From assembly GCA_028281635.1 (NCBI GenBank), contig JANQJM010000219.1, positions 1 to 46,516 of the forward strand: a DNA stretch of 46,516 nucleotides, read 5' to 3'. Below are positions 34,980 through 43,582 of this stretch, piece by piece. A model generated the notes under the pieces. The model ran no database searches. It was not told where the DNA came from and saw only the letters and a list, made by a program, of their open reading frames with translations. Origin of the DNA: Pseudomonadales bacterium. GTDB lineage: Bacteria; Pseudomonadota; Gammaproteobacteria; Pseudomonadales; Pseudohongiellaceae. Every line of letters starts with the position of its first letter. Within the stretch, counting starts at the first letter, position 1. The position numbers and the translations under genes are program-made.

Positions 34980-36425
34980 TCAGGCGCTGGCCAGGGGTGC
35001 TAGCAATGGCCAGGGCTGTGCCTGTTCGATCTGGTGAGCGAGTTGCAGCAGGGTGAGATCGCTGCCCCAGGCGCCGGAAAACATGGTTCCAATGGGTAGG
35101 CCGTCATTATTCACAAGGCTCGGCACTGACATGCTGGGCTGGCCAGTGCCATTGTGGATGGCGACAAAGCCACTGTAGCGGCGGAATTTCTCTGAGTACT
35201 CTTTCAAATCTTCCGCGTTCATGTCTAGCCAGCCGAGTTTAGCCGGACTATTGGCCAGGACTGGCGATAGCACCACATCTATCTTCTGGTGTAGTTGAGA
35301 CATCTCTTTTGCGACTCTATGCAAGGTATCTAGCGCTTGCACATAATCTGTAGCCGAGATCCGGCTACCAAATTCAACCATCTGTTTGGTCGAGGATTCA
35401 ATCTCTGCATCGGCCAGATCGATATCGAGCTCAGTCAGCCGGGCAGCGACTTGTTGATGAGTATGGGTACAAAGAATTTTATTCATGGCCTTGGCGGCAG
35501 AGGCATAGTCTGGCTTGGCGCTAAGTTGTTCCACGCTGTGACCCAGTGCTTCACAAAGCCTGGCCATTTCCGTGACCGCTCTGACGCAATCAGCATCCAC
35601 TGTCTCACCAAAAGGCTGTGCCGTTTGCAGCGCTATGCGCAGGGGTTTTGGCGCGACCTGATATCCGCCGGCGAAAGAACCGGCAATTTCAGGCTGCGGG
35701 AACAGGCTGGGCGATCGCTGGCGTACCATCTCCAGGAAGTGCGCGCTGTCGCGAACGGTCCGGCTCACTACGTGGTTCACCGTTAATCCGCTGCGATTGG
35801 CGATAAGGGTATTGTCTGACACAGTGAGACCGCGACTGGGTTTGTGGCCAAACAAGCCACAACAACTGGCGGGTATTCGAATGGAACCACCGGCATCTGT
35901 GGCATGTGCCACGGGCACAATGCCCGCTGCAACGGCCGCTGCCGCGCCACCACTGGAACCCCCTGCGGAGTAGTCTAGTTGCCAGGGATTATGTGTGTTG
36001 CCGGTAGCAACTGGTTCGGTGGTGATAGTAAGCCCAAATTCAGGTGAATTGCTTTTACCTACTATCACTAAGCCCGCATCGAGGTAACGTTGTACGATTT
36101 CAGAACTATGTCGAGAAACAGTGTCGGGATACAGGCGACTACCAAAGGTGACTTGTGCACCTGCCAGATGAGCTAAATCTTTTATCAGAAAGGGAATGCC
36201 TGAGAATGGTGTTTGCGCACGATCCGAGTGGCTATTGTCTAATCGTTGCGCAGACTCAAGAGCTGACTCGGTGAGCTTAACGCTGAGAGAGTTAAGCTGC
36301 GGTTCGACTTTCTCCGCCTGTTCGATGGCGCAGCCGGTAAGTTCAGATGCTGAAAACTCACCCGCCTGTAGTCCTGCTGACATGGCGCAGGCATCTAGCT
36401 CGAGGTACTGGTTGAGGTTTAGCAA
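34980..36425 (-). CDS. Amidase signature family hydrolase
   Basis: A 481-residue enzyme with the Ser-cisSer-Lys triad: Lys in IPFLIKDLAHLAG (about residue 81), cis-Ser in YSAGGSSGGAAAAVAAGIVP and nucleophile Ser in HATDAGGSIRIPASCCGLFG. The family hydrolyses amides, including aryl and short-chain amides. It is not the GatA subunit, as the GatA-specific C-terminal region and partner genes are absent. The start is TTG with no clear ribosome-binding site. It lies 15 bp after pilU and may be cotranscribed. Confidence 0.85.
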   Translation of the reverse strand: MLNLNQYLELDACAMSAGLQAGEFSASELTGCAIEQAEKVEPQLNSLSVKLTESALESAQRLDNSHSDRAQTPFSGIPFLIKDLAHLAGAQVTFGSRLYPDTVSRHSSEIVQRYLDAGLVIVGKSNSPEFGLTITTEPVATGNTHNPWQLDYSAGGSSGGAAAAVAAGIVPVAHATDAGGSIRIPASCCGLFGHKPSRGLTVSDNTLIANRSGLTVNHVVSRTVRDSAHFLEMVRQRSPSLFPQPEIAGSFAGGYQVAPKPLRIALQTAQPFGETVDADCVRAVTEMARLCEALGHSVEQLSAKPDYASAAKAMNKILCTHTHQQVAARLTELDIDLADAEIESSTKQMVEFGSRISATDYVQALDTLHRVAKEMSQLHQKIDVVLSPVLANSPAKLGWLDMNAEDLKEYSEKFRRYSGFVAIHNGTGQPSMSVPSLVNNDGLPIGTMFSGAWGSDLTLLQLAHQIEQAQPWPLLAPLASA

Positions 36426-36440
36426 AGCAACGGAAGCAGC

Positions 36441-37595
36441 TTAGAAAGCCATTGGTTGCTCGTCGTCTTTGCCAACCAATGACAGACCACCGCTCTCATC
36501 CTCGTCTTCCAGATCATCGTCTTCGTCGCCTTCTTTGCCTTCAGACAACTGAATACGGAGACGCAGGTTGTTTTTGGAGTCGGCGTTCTTCAGGGCTTCT
36601 TCGTAGCTGATCTTGCCACTCTTGTAGAGATCAAACAGGGCAGAATCGAAAGTCTTCATGCCTTGTTGCTCGGACTTTTCCATCACTTCCTTGATCTCCA
36701 TGACCTTACCGCCCTTTATGAGGTCACACACGCGGGGTGTTCCGATCAGGATTTCAATGGCCGCCGCCCGTTTACCATCCACAGTGGGAATCAGACGTTG
36801 TGAGACAAAAGCCACAAGATTCAGAGAGAGATCCAGAAATAACTGCTTGTGTCGTTCATCCGGGAAGAAGTTAATGATTCGGTCTAGTGCCTGGTTAGCA
36901 TTGTTGGCATGCAAGGTGGAAAGACACAAGTGGCCGGTTTCGGCAAATGCCAGGGCATGTTCCATGGTTTCCTGGCTACGAATCTCACCAATAAGAATGA
37001 CATCTGGCGCCTGTCGTAATGTGTTTTTTAGCGCCTCTTCATAACTATTAGTGTCGACTCCAACTTCTCGTTGGTTAACGATACAGCCCTGATGGGGGTG
37101 TATGAATTCCACGGGGTCCTCGATAGTAATGATATGGCCATCACTATTTTTATTGCGGTGGTCGATGAGGGCTGCCAATGAGGTCGACTTACCAGAGCCA
37201 GTACCCCCAACAAAGAGAATGATACCGCGTTTACTCATGATCAATTCAGAGAGAACTGGGGGTAAACCCAGGGAAGATGCATCGGGAATTTCGGTTTTGA
37301 TATTTCTCGCGACGATGCCCAGCTCGCCACGCTGTTGAAAAATATTGACCCGGAAGCGGCCGATGTCTGGATCGGCAACAGCGAGATTCATTTCCGGGCT
37401 TTTCTCAAAGTCCTTGATCTGCTCATCATTCATGATCTGATAGGCAATCTTCTTGACCATGCCTTCTGGCAGTTTTTTATCCAGCAAGGGGATCAGCTTG
37501 CCATGAGCTTTCATGCTCGGTGGCGCGCCTGTAGTAAGAAACAGGTCGGAACCGTCCTTGTCGATCATCATTTTGAGTAAGTCGTTGAATCCCAT
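36441..37595 (-). CDS. pilU: Type IV pilus retraction ATPase PilU
   Basis: A 384-residue PilT-like ATPase. The N-terminal PAS-like region has DGSDLFLTTGAPPSMKAHGK. Walker A is FVGGTGSGKSTSLAA (about 128-142), the Asp box HIITIEDPVEFIH, Walker B DVILIGEIRSQETM and the His box TGHLCLSTLHANNA. Length, the KEVMEKSEQQGMKTFDSALF segment and the acidic C-terminal tail (EGDEDDDLEDEDE) point to PilU rather than PilT. It hydrolyses ATP to help retract pili in twitching and DNA uptake, acting with PilT, which is not in this window. Confidence 0.9.
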   Translation of the reverse strand: MGFNDLLKMMIDKDGSDLFLTTGAPPSMKAHGKLIPLLDKKLPEGMVKKIAYQIMNDEQIKDFEKSPEMNLAVADPDIGRFRVNIFQQRGELGIVARNIKTEIPDASSLGLPPVLSELIMSKRGIILFVGGTGSGKSTSLAALIDHRNKNSDGHIITIEDPVEFIHPHQGCIVNQREVGVDTNSYEEALKNTLRQAPDVILIGEIRSQETMEHALAFAETGHLCLSTLHANNANQALDRIINFFPDERHKQLFLDLSLNLVAFVSQRLIPTVDGKRAAAIEILIGTPRVCDLIKGGKVMEIKEVMEKSEQQGMKTFDSALFDLYKSGKISYEEALKNADSKNNLRLRIQLSEGKEGDEDDDLEDEDESGGLSLVGKDDEQPMAF

Positions 37596-37651
37596 GCTGG
37601 TCTTACCTGTCGATAGTGAAATTCAGTAGCGTAGTTCAATGGCTGTATCGA

Positions 37652-38668
37652 TTATTCGAATCGACTCTCAGTGTACCAGCCAATTTCACTGGCGCTGTGG
37701 TCGATCTTGTCAGCGACGTCCAGTATAAGCGCGAACAGGGCCATACGCACTAGTACACCGTTATCAGTTTGGCGAAAAATAGCCAGACTGGGGTGCTGAT
37801 TTAGGTCATTGTCCAGTTCGTTGGCTTCCTCGCGGGAATCCCGGGGGAGGGGGTGCATGATGACCGTATTAGGTTGGCAGTGACGGGTATAGATCGCCTG
37901 GTTTAGCCGAAAGCGTCCCCGATAGATGTCCGCCTCCAATTTACTTTCAAAACGTTCCTCTTGAATTCGGGTCAGATACACCGTGTCATTATCTTTGAGC
38001 CCCGCCTCCATGTCTTCTGTTTCCACAACCTGGTGGCCGGCTGCTTTGAGGCCAGAGACGATATCCTCTGGCATACGCAGTTCGGTAGGTGAAATCAGGG
38101 TAAATGTGATGTTCTTATATAGAAGCAAGAGTTGGGAGAGTGAATGCACGGTTCGACCATGCTTAAGATCGCCCACCATGGCGATATGCATGCCGTCTAT
38201 ACTACGGGCATTGGATGTCAGCTCTTTGCGAATGGTATAGAGATCCAATAGCGCCTGTGATGGGTGCTCGTTTGGACCGTCGCCACCATTAATCACCGGC
38301 ACTCGACTGGCCTTGGCAAACTCGGCCACCGAACCAGATTGGGGGTGTCGCATAACGATTACATCGCTGTAGCCGCTTATCACTCGTGCGGTATCATAAA
38401 GAGATTCACCCTTGGTGATGGAGGATGATTTCACATCGGTGGTTTCCCGCACATGACCACCTAGTAGATTGAAAGCACATCCAAAGCTCACTCGGGTTCG
38501 GGTGCTGGGTTCAAAAAACATGTTGCCAAGGATAGCGCCATCCAGGGCCTTGGTCATACGCTCACGGTGAGCAAATGGCTCCATCGAATCGGCTACTTCA
38601 AAGATTCGATCAATATCTTCTCGGACAAACTGCTTGACGCTGAGAATGTGGGAGCCAGGAAATTCCAT
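37652..38668 (-). CDS. pyrB: Aspartate carbamoyltransferase catalytic chain
   Basis: A 338-residue enzyme forming N-carbamoyl-aspartate, the first committed step of pyrimidine synthesis. The carbamoyl-phosphate motif FFEPSTRTRVSF is at residues 51-62. SSSITKGESLYDTARVISGY is the neighbouring-subunit loop, and GGDGPNEHPSQALLDLYTI and IMHPLPRDSREEANEL carry the aspartate- and phosphate-binding residues. The frame extends to 38821, but the ATG at 38668 starts where the family alignment begins; the longer form would overlap sbcB. It is about 30 residues longer than the E. coli chain. No pyrI regulatory gene is adjacent. Confidence 0.9.
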   Translation of the reverse strand: MEFPGSHILSVKQFVREDIDRIFEVADSMEPFAHRERMTKALDGAILGNMFFEPSTRTRVSFGCAFNLLGGHVRETTDVKSSSITKGESLYDTARVISGYSDVIVMRHPQSGSVAEFAKASRVPVINGGDGPNEHPSQALLDLYTIRKELTSNARSIDGMHIAMVGDLKHGRTVHSLSQLLLLYKNITFTLISPTELRMPEDIVSGLKAAGHQVVETEDMEAGLKDNDTVYLTRIQEERFESKLEADIYRGRFRLNQAIYTRHCQPNTVIMHPLPRDSREEANELDNDLNQHPSLAIFRQTDNGVLVRMALFALILDVADKIDHSASEIGWYTESRFE

Positions 38669-38781
38669 TCTATATCCAAACCATTTACTGTAACCCGAGA
38701 AGTCTACACCAATTGGGCGGGCCGCACGAATGCAGAGCGCTGACCATGCTATGATGCCTTGACTTCGGTTAGAGACAGACA

Positions 38782-40200
38782 ATGGCAAGCGCAAGTATTT
38801 ATTGGTACGACTTCGAGACATTCGGCAACGACCCGCGCCGGGATCGCGCCAGCCAATTTGCTGGAATACGCACCGACGAAGATCTCAACATTGTCGGCGA
38901 ACCATTGGTGATTTACTGCCGGCCTGCCGAGGATTTTCTACCAAATCCGATGGCTTGTCTGATTACAGGTATTACTCCCCAACACGCCATGCAGGAAGGG
39001 AAGAACGAGGCAGATTTCATCAATGAAATTCTGGGTGAGTTCAGTCAACCCGGCACCTGTGTCGCTGGTTACAATAGCATCCGCTTCGACGATGAAGTCA
39101 CTCGCCAACTACTGTACCGAAATTTTTTCGATCCCTACGAGCGAGAATGGAAGAATGGTAACTCCCGTTGGGACATTATCGACATGGTGCGGCTATGTGC
39201 CGCAACACGGCCCGAAGGCATCAGGTGGCCCAAAAAGGATGATGGCAGTAACAGCTTTCGTCTGGAAGAACTGACCAGGGCCAATGATATTGAACATGCT
39301 GCAGCTCATGATGCGCTTTCCGACGTCCTTGCAACAATCGAATTTGCCAGGTTGATTAAACAGCAGCAGCCCAGACTCTACGACTATGTGTATGGGCTGC
39401 GAGCCAAACAGAAAGTGCAAGCGGAAATAGATCTCAACACTCGTAAACCAGTGCTACATGTGTCCGTAATGTACCCCTCGAGCCGCGGTTGCCTGGCCCT
39501 GGCTATGCCGGTATGCCCCCATCCGGAAAACAGCAACGGCGTTATTGTCTATGATCTCCGAGTCGATCCAGATACTTGGGCAGATTTATCCGAAGCCGAA
39601 ATGCGGGAGCGTATCTTCACTCCCAAAGATCAGCTGCCGGATGGAGTGGAGCGTATCCCACTGAAGACGATCCACTACAACCGTTGTCCGGTAGTTACAT
39701 CGCCGGCAGTATTGGCCCCGGAGAAAGCAGAGCAGTTCGAGATAGATCTGGATAGCTGCAGGATTAATTGGGAGAAACTGCAATCATCTCCGGCCCTGTA
39801 TAAGAAGATAGAGAAAGTTTTTCGTAGTGAAAAAAGAGAGCAGGAGAGCGATCCCGATTTCATGATTTACAGTGGTGGCTTTTTCTCAGATCACGATAAA
39901 GACTTGATGCAAATGATTCGGGCCACGGCGTCACACGACCTCGGACGGCTCGATCTCCCGTTTCGGGATAGCAGATTGCATGAGATGTTGTTTCGTTACC
40001 GGGCTCGTAATTTCCCAGACACGCTGAATGCAGCTGAACAGGAACGTTGGCGAGAATTCTGTCAGCTTCGCTTGCGTGATGAACAAGGTCTGGCTCGCTA
40101 CAACTCCGATTTGCAACTAGCCAGAGATGTTACCGATACCGAACAGACTATCGTACTTGATCAGCTCGAAGCCTATGTGGCTTCAATTGAACAAGCCTAG
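38782..40200 (+). CDS. sbcB: Exodeoxyribonuclease I
   Basis: A 472-residue 3'-5' single-strand DNA exonuclease that acts in recombination and mismatch repair. The DEDDh exonuclease domain has Asp10 and Glu12 in YWYDFETFG, VAGYNSIRFDDEV (Exo II) and AAHDALSDV (His-Asp, Exo III). The family-specific SH3-like and helical C-domains follow (GCLALAMPVCPHPENSNGVI, then FRYRARNFPDTLNAAEQERW). Length is close to E. coli SbcB (475). It is transcribed divergently from pyrB across 113 bp. Confidence 0.95.
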   Translation: MASASIYWYDFETFGNDPRRDRASQFAGIRTDEDLNIVGEPLVIYCRPAEDFLPNPMACLITGITPQHAMQEGKNEADFINEILGEFSQPGTCVAGYNSIRFDDEVTRQLLYRNFFDPYEREWKNGNSRWDIIDMVRLCAATRPEGIRWPKKDDGSNSFRLEELTRANDIEHAAAHDALSDVLATIEFARLIKQQQPRLYDYVYGLRAKQKVQAEIDLNTRKPVLHVSVMYPSSRGCLALAMPVCPHPENSNGVIVYDLRVDPDTWADLSEAEMRERIFTPKDQLPDGVERIPLKTIHYNRCPVVTSPAVLAPEKAEQFEIDLDSCRINWEKLQSSPALYKKIEKVFRSEKREQESDPDFMIYSGGFFSDHDKDLMQMIRATASHDLGRLDLPFRDSRLHEMLFRYRARNFPDTLNAAEQERWREFCQLRLRDEQGLARYNSDLQLARDVTDTEQTIVLDQLEAYVASIEQA

Positions 40201-40250
40201 CTAGAGTTTTCAGAATCTTTACACTTCATCAACCTACCAGAAAATATTTC

Positions 40251-40270
40251 AATCAAGTGTCCTCTTGATT
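40251..40270. repeat. Short inverted repeat before the second TonB receptor
   Basis: AATCAAG (40251-40257) and CTTGATT (40264-40270) are perfect 7-bp arms around a 6-nt loop, followed on plus by A6. It may be a weak structure after sbcB. The interval 40201-40501 otherwise holds only the PHO-box-like repeats and the receptor leader. Confidence 0.35.
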
Positions 40271-40314
40271 AAAAAACTGTGACAGTGGATTTACATATCG
40301 CAGTGTCTTTACTT

Positions 40315-40354
40315 TTGTAACGAAACTTACATCTAAACTTCATCACGCTGTAAC
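40315..40354 (+). promoter_or_regulatory. PHO-box-like repeats upstream of the second TonB receptor
   Basis: Four heptamers on an exact 11-bp phase: TTGTAAC (40315-40321), CTTACAT (40326-40332), ACTTCAT (40337-40343) and CTGTAAC (40348-40354). They match the CTGTCAT family at 4-5 of 7 positions each and sit about 150 bp before the ATG. The phase of four in a row is more persuasive than any single match. Confidence 0.45.
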
Positions 40355-40501
40355 CAAGCAAGACTAATCTGCACCGGTTATTGCTAAACGGTCATGCAAT
40401 CATCTTGACCAAATAAAAAATCCAAGAATCTGGCGATAGCAAATCTGTCAGCGACACGATCTGTTGCGTGGCACTGTCCGTTGTTTTTTCAGGAGAGAAA
40501 A

Positions 40502-42865
40502 ATGAATTCGAACTTTAGACGACGTAGTCTACCGTTAGCTATTTCCCTAATAACTCTTTCTTTGGTTGCCGGTGCGCAGGAAGCACAACGTATTGAAGAG
40601 ATAGTTATTACAACAGGTGCTGCACGTACCTATTCAGCATTGAATACTACTCAGTCCATGCAAGATCAGCAGAATCCTCTGACTTCTATATTGGCTACAG
40701 TGGATAACCTGCCAGGTGTAAACATTACCGAAGGCGACACTTTCGGCTTTGATGACTGGTCGACTACGGTCAATCTGCGTGGATACACCACAAGCCTGGG
40801 AGACCAGCAGGTGGGTACTACCATCGACGGCTTCCCGAATGGCGACTCCAACTACGGCGGTGGTGCTAAAGCCAATCGTTACATCGATAGCATGAATTCA
40901 GGTGGCGTAGAAGTGAACCAGGGTATTGCTTCCATCGACACCCGGACCACAGAGTCACTGGGTGGAACGCTGAATTTCACTACCAATGACCCAGAGGAAG
41001 AAGAGCGCATGCGGGTTCAGCTTTCAAATGGTGACTTCGATTCAGTGCGCTATTACGCACGTTACGATACCGGCCGCATGTTTAACGATACCACCCGCGC
41101 CTGGGTATCTGCCAATCACAATGAAGCAACTGACTGGATGGAAGGGTCTGCGCAGAATGAGCGTGACCACTTCGCGGCAAAATTTATCACTGAATTCAAT
41201 GATCAATACACACTGACTGGTTACACGGTGTGGGACGATATTCATGAAGACAACTACCAACGAATATTCTCACCGGCAGATTTTGCGAATGATCCCGATT
41301 GGGATCGACTTATCGGTGAGTGGGCTGATAATCCTTATGTGAATCAGGTTTACCGTCGCGGTTGGTCAACATTGCGTGAAAACCGATTCAGCTATCTGAA
41401 GCTGGATGGTGAAGTGACTGAGAACTTCAGTGGCAGCATTGGCTACTACCACCATGAAATGGATGGTCGCGGCGACTGGATTCCTCCTTATATTGCCGAT
41501 GTCGTGGACGATCAGGGCGGGCCAGAACGTGAGCTGGCCGGGAACCTGCCGATTCTCGAACCATCTAACATTGGCCGCATCTTTTTTGTCGATGCGAACA
41601 ATGTTGCCCTATCCCCTGAGCCAGGCTGTGAATCTTCAATTACTTTTCCATACGGGGGTGCCGGGCCAGAATTTGATCCGGCCTGCTATCCGGCTAACGC
41701 GATTCCAGTTCAGTCTTACCGCCACACCCATTACGCCCGCCAGCGTAACGGTATTACCCTCGATTTCGACTGGGAAATTGAAGTGGGTGACAACGTGACC
41801 AACATCGTAAGTGGTGGTTACTGGTTCGAAGACTCTGAGCGTGACGAATGGCGTGACTGGCATCGTCTAACCGATGCAAGAGTTGGTATTAATTTCGACG
41901 AGCGAGCTTACTGGCTGCAGTATGACCGAATTTTCCCAAGGGAAACCACCATGTGGTACCTCCAGAACCAGTTGGTCATAGACGACTTTACTTTCAGCAT
42001 CGGTCTGCGTGAGTTCGATGTGGATAACTCCAGGCAGGATCTTTTCAATTCAGCGAATAACATCAGTCTGAACTCCAGTTCCGATACGTTGCTGAGTGGG
42101 GGTGCAACCTATCAGACCCCAGTAGACGGTCTGGAAGTGTTCGTGGGTTACTCGGAGAACATCAAGCCAACTCTGGATCTCGTGTTGGAACGGGAAATCA
42201 ATGATGTAATCGAACCCGAAACCGCTGAGAATCTAGAGCTTGGTCTGCGTTATGTCGGCGCGAGAATTACCGCAAGTGCGGTGCTGTTCGACAACTCGTT
42301 TGAAAACCGTCTCGAGTTTTTCGATGCGGCAGCTGCCAATAGTGGTATTCCTAACTACACCATCGGTACCTCGGGTCGCTACGACAACGTAGGTGGTGTT
42401 GATTCCGAGGGGTTCGAACTCGCGAGTAACTTCGAAATCAACGAGAACTGGTCTGTCTATGCATCATATACCGATACCGACGCAACTTACGTGGGTTCCG
42501 GTTTGGGTCCGGAGGCTGATGCGGTACTGGGCATCTTCCCCGGCAATACCGTTGTGAACACCCCCGAATCCATGTGGGTTCTTTCGGTGGATTGGAACCG
42601 TGGTCCCTACTATGCCGGTCTTTCCACCAAGAATGTTGGTGATCGCTTTGTCGACAACGGCAACAACTGGCTGGCAGAAGATTACACAGTCAGCGACCTG
42701 TATATGAACGTGAGAGGTGAGCAGATCGCCGAGTATCTCCAGGGATTCGATTTCGGCTTTGTTATCAACAATCTGTTTGATGAGTCATACCTCGGTGGTA
42801 TATCCGGCGGTGCCTGGATCGGTGCTCCACGGACTGCAGCCTTCACCGTTACCGTCGACTTATAG
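40502..42865 (+). CDS. TonB-dependent receptor
   Basis: A 787-residue outer-membrane receptor. AGGAGAG before the ATG at 40502 fixes the start against a GTG seven codons upstream. The signal peptide ends LVAGAQEAQ, then the plug starts IEEIVITTGAARTY. Plug motifs are ILATVDNLPGVNITEGD, WSTTVNLRGYTTSLGDQQVG and IDTRTTESLGGTLNFTTNDP. Barrel strands are aromatic-rich and it ends PRTAAFTVTVDL. The last stretch FVINNLFDESYLGGISGGAW is the standard penultimate strand. The ligand is unknown; PHO-box-like repeats upstream suggest use in phosphorus stress. A terminator follows 48 bp after the stop. Confidence 0.85.
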   Translation: MNSNFRRRSLPLAISLITLSLVAGAQEAQRIEEIVITTGAARTYSALNTTQSMQDQQNPLTSILATVDNLPGVNITEGDTFGFDDWSTTVNLRGYTTSLGDQQVGTTIDGFPNGDSNYGGGAKANRYIDSMNSGGVEVNQGIASIDTRTTESLGGTLNFTTNDPEEEERMRVQLSNGDFDSVRYYARYDTGRMFNDTTRAWVSANHNEATDWMEGSAQNERDHFAAKFITEFNDQYTLTGYTVWDDIHEDNYQRIFSPADFANDPDWDRLIGEWADNPYVNQVYRRGWSTLRENRFSYLKLDGEVTENFSGSIGYYHHEMDGRGDWIPPYIADVVDDQGGPERELAGNLPILEPSNIGRIFFVDANNVALSPEPGCESSITFPYGGAGPEFDPACYPANAIPVQSYRHTHYARQRNGITLDFDWEIEVGDNVTNIVSGGYWFEDSERDEWRDWHRLTDARVGINFDERAYWLQYDRIFPRETTMWYLQNQLVIDDFTFSIGLREFDVDNSRQDLFNSANNISLNSSSDTLLSGGATYQTPVDGLEVFVGYSENIKPTLDLVLEREINDVIEPETAENLELGLRYVGARITASAVLFDNSFENRLEFFDAAAANSGIPNYTIGTSGRYDNVGGVDSEGFELASNFEINENWSVYASYTDTDATYVGSGLGPEADAVLGIFPGNTVVNTPESMWVLSVDWNRGPYYAGLSTKNVGDRFVDNGNNWLAEDYTVSDLYMNVRGEQIAEYLQGFDFGFVINNLFDESYLGGISGGAWIGAPRTAAFTVTVDL

Positions 42866-42913
42866 CGAAAGAGCGCCAGGCAGCATGTCTGGTGCAATCC
42901 CAACCAGGAACAG

Positions 42914-42947
42914 CGATGCGGCAATGGAATGCCGTATCGGCTTCTTT
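42914..42947 (+). terminator. Intrinsic terminator of the second TonB receptor
   Basis: CGATGCGGCA (42914-42923) pairs with TGCCGTATCG (42930-42939) with one G-U pair and an ATGGAA loop, followed by the T-rich GCTTCTTT. It would separate the receptor transcript from the array downstream. Confidence 0.6.
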
Positions 42948-43031
42948 GCAACAAGCACTATAGGGTGCTTTGGTTGAACCGACGGTCGTTGTCAGGCCTC
43001 AATGGAATTGCTCGTGAGTCGGGTGAACGAG

Positions 43032-43082
43032 ATTTCATAAAAACTACATAAAACTGTCATTGCGACGTAACTATGAAACGTT
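43032..43082 (+). promoter_or_regulatory. PHO-box-like promoter facing the 118-bp array
   Basis: ATTTCAT (43032-43038), ACTACAT (43043-43049) and CTGTCAT (43054-43060) are separated by exactly AAAA each time. ACTACAT-AAAA-CTGTCAT agrees with the PHO-box consensus at 14 of 18 positions. TATGAA at 43072-43077, 11 bp after the last heptamer, is where the -10 of PhoB-activated promoters lies. No protein gene is downstream on this strand for at least 2.8 kb, so the promoter would serve the array. Confidence 0.5.
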
Positions 43083-43083
43083 A

Positions 43084-43161
43084 TCTTAAGCCTGAGCATT
43101 TTTGAAATGTCTTCCCCTTGACTCAATAGGCACTTTCCATGAGGTTGGTGCCTACTTTTTT
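43084..43161 (+). ncRNA. Candidate small RNA from the PHO-box promoter to the first array terminator
   Basis: Start is inferred as about 7 bp after the -10 TATGAA; the end is the T-run of the first hairpin. The product would be about 78 nt, with an unpaired segment CUUCCCCUU (near 43111-43119) complementary to Shine-Dalgarno sequences and a 3' intrinsic terminator, the usual plan of Hfq-dependent regulators. The exact start and existence of the RNA are inferred. Confidence 0.4.
43127..43161 (+). terminator. Intrinsic terminator, array unit 1
   Basis: TAGGCACT pairs with GGTGCCTA (one U-G pair), inside which CC and GG close a four-base ATGA loop across a TT/TT internal loop. T6 follows. Confidence 0.75.
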
Positions 43162-43244
43162 AGCAAGTAACAGCAACTTTTACGAACATGCATAGTTAAC
43201 TAGGCAGAGCTTTCAATCTCTTCAAGGGAGTTCCCTTGACTCAA

Positions 43245-43279
43245 TAGGCACCTTCCATGAGGTTGGTGCCTACTTTTTT
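43245..43279 (+). terminator. Intrinsic terminator, array unit 2
   Basis: TAGGCACC pairs fully with GGTGCCTA, with the same inner CC-ATGA-GG element and T6 tail as unit 1. Confidence 0.8.
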
Positions 43280-43362
43280 AGCAAGTAACAGCAACTTTTA
43301 CGAACATGCCTAGTTAACTAGGCAGAGCTTTCAATCTCTTCAAGGGAGTTCCCTTGACTCAG

Positions 43363-43397
43363 TAGGCACCTTCCGTGAGGTTGGTGCCTTCTTTTTT
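43363..43397 (+). terminator. Intrinsic terminator, array unit 3
   Basis: AGGCACC pairs with GGTGCCT (the outer T-A pair is lost). The loop is GTGA instead of ATGA and the tail is T6. Confidence 0.75.
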
Positions 43398-43582
43398 CAT
43401 CAGCAACAGATTTTTCCACCTGCGTAGTTGATGGCTTTCATGATTTGGTGGGCTAAGGCGAGGGAGTTCTTCTGTTTCTTTTTTGCGTGAATTTTTCTGA
43501 AATTGCTAAGAAGTTCGCTTGAACTGCAAATCACCTTCAGAGATGGCTATCTGATTGCATTAACTATTGCAATTAATGCTCT

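Larger units (their letters stand above)
43115..43470 (+). repeat. Three-copy 118-bp tandem array, each unit with an intrinsic terminator
   Basis: Units start at 43115, 43233 and 43351, an exact 118-bp period. Units 1 and 2 differ at only two positions by my reading; unit 3 matches for about 47 bp and then diverges, fading near 43470. Each contains the hairpin TAGGCACC...GGTGCCTA followed by CTTTTTT (43127-43161, 43245-43279, 43363-43397). Two further dyads recur: TCAAGGGAGTTCCCTTGA at the unit joins and CCTAGTTAACTAGG (perfect in unit 2, one change in unit 1). The C-to-T change in unit 1 (43135) keeps stem pairing as G-U. T-runs point to plus-strand transcription only. Confidence 0.85.

Noticed and set aside
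38669..38821. Upstream extension of pyrB
   Set aside because: It would overlap the start of sbcB and has no match to the aspartate carbamoyltransferase N-terminus, which begins at 38668.
42953..42970. AAGCAC/GTGCTT hairpin after the second TonB receptor
   Set aside because: The stem is only 6 bp and no T-run follows; the hairpin at 42914-42947 is a better terminator.
43139..43195. An 18-codon ORF (MRLVPTFLASNSNFYEHA) in array units 1 and 2, with a GTG-started counterpart in unit 3
   Set aside because: Its start codon lies in the terminator loop, no ribosome-binding site precedes it, and unit 3 diverges with gaps that shift the frame, so conservation is at the DNA or RNA level.
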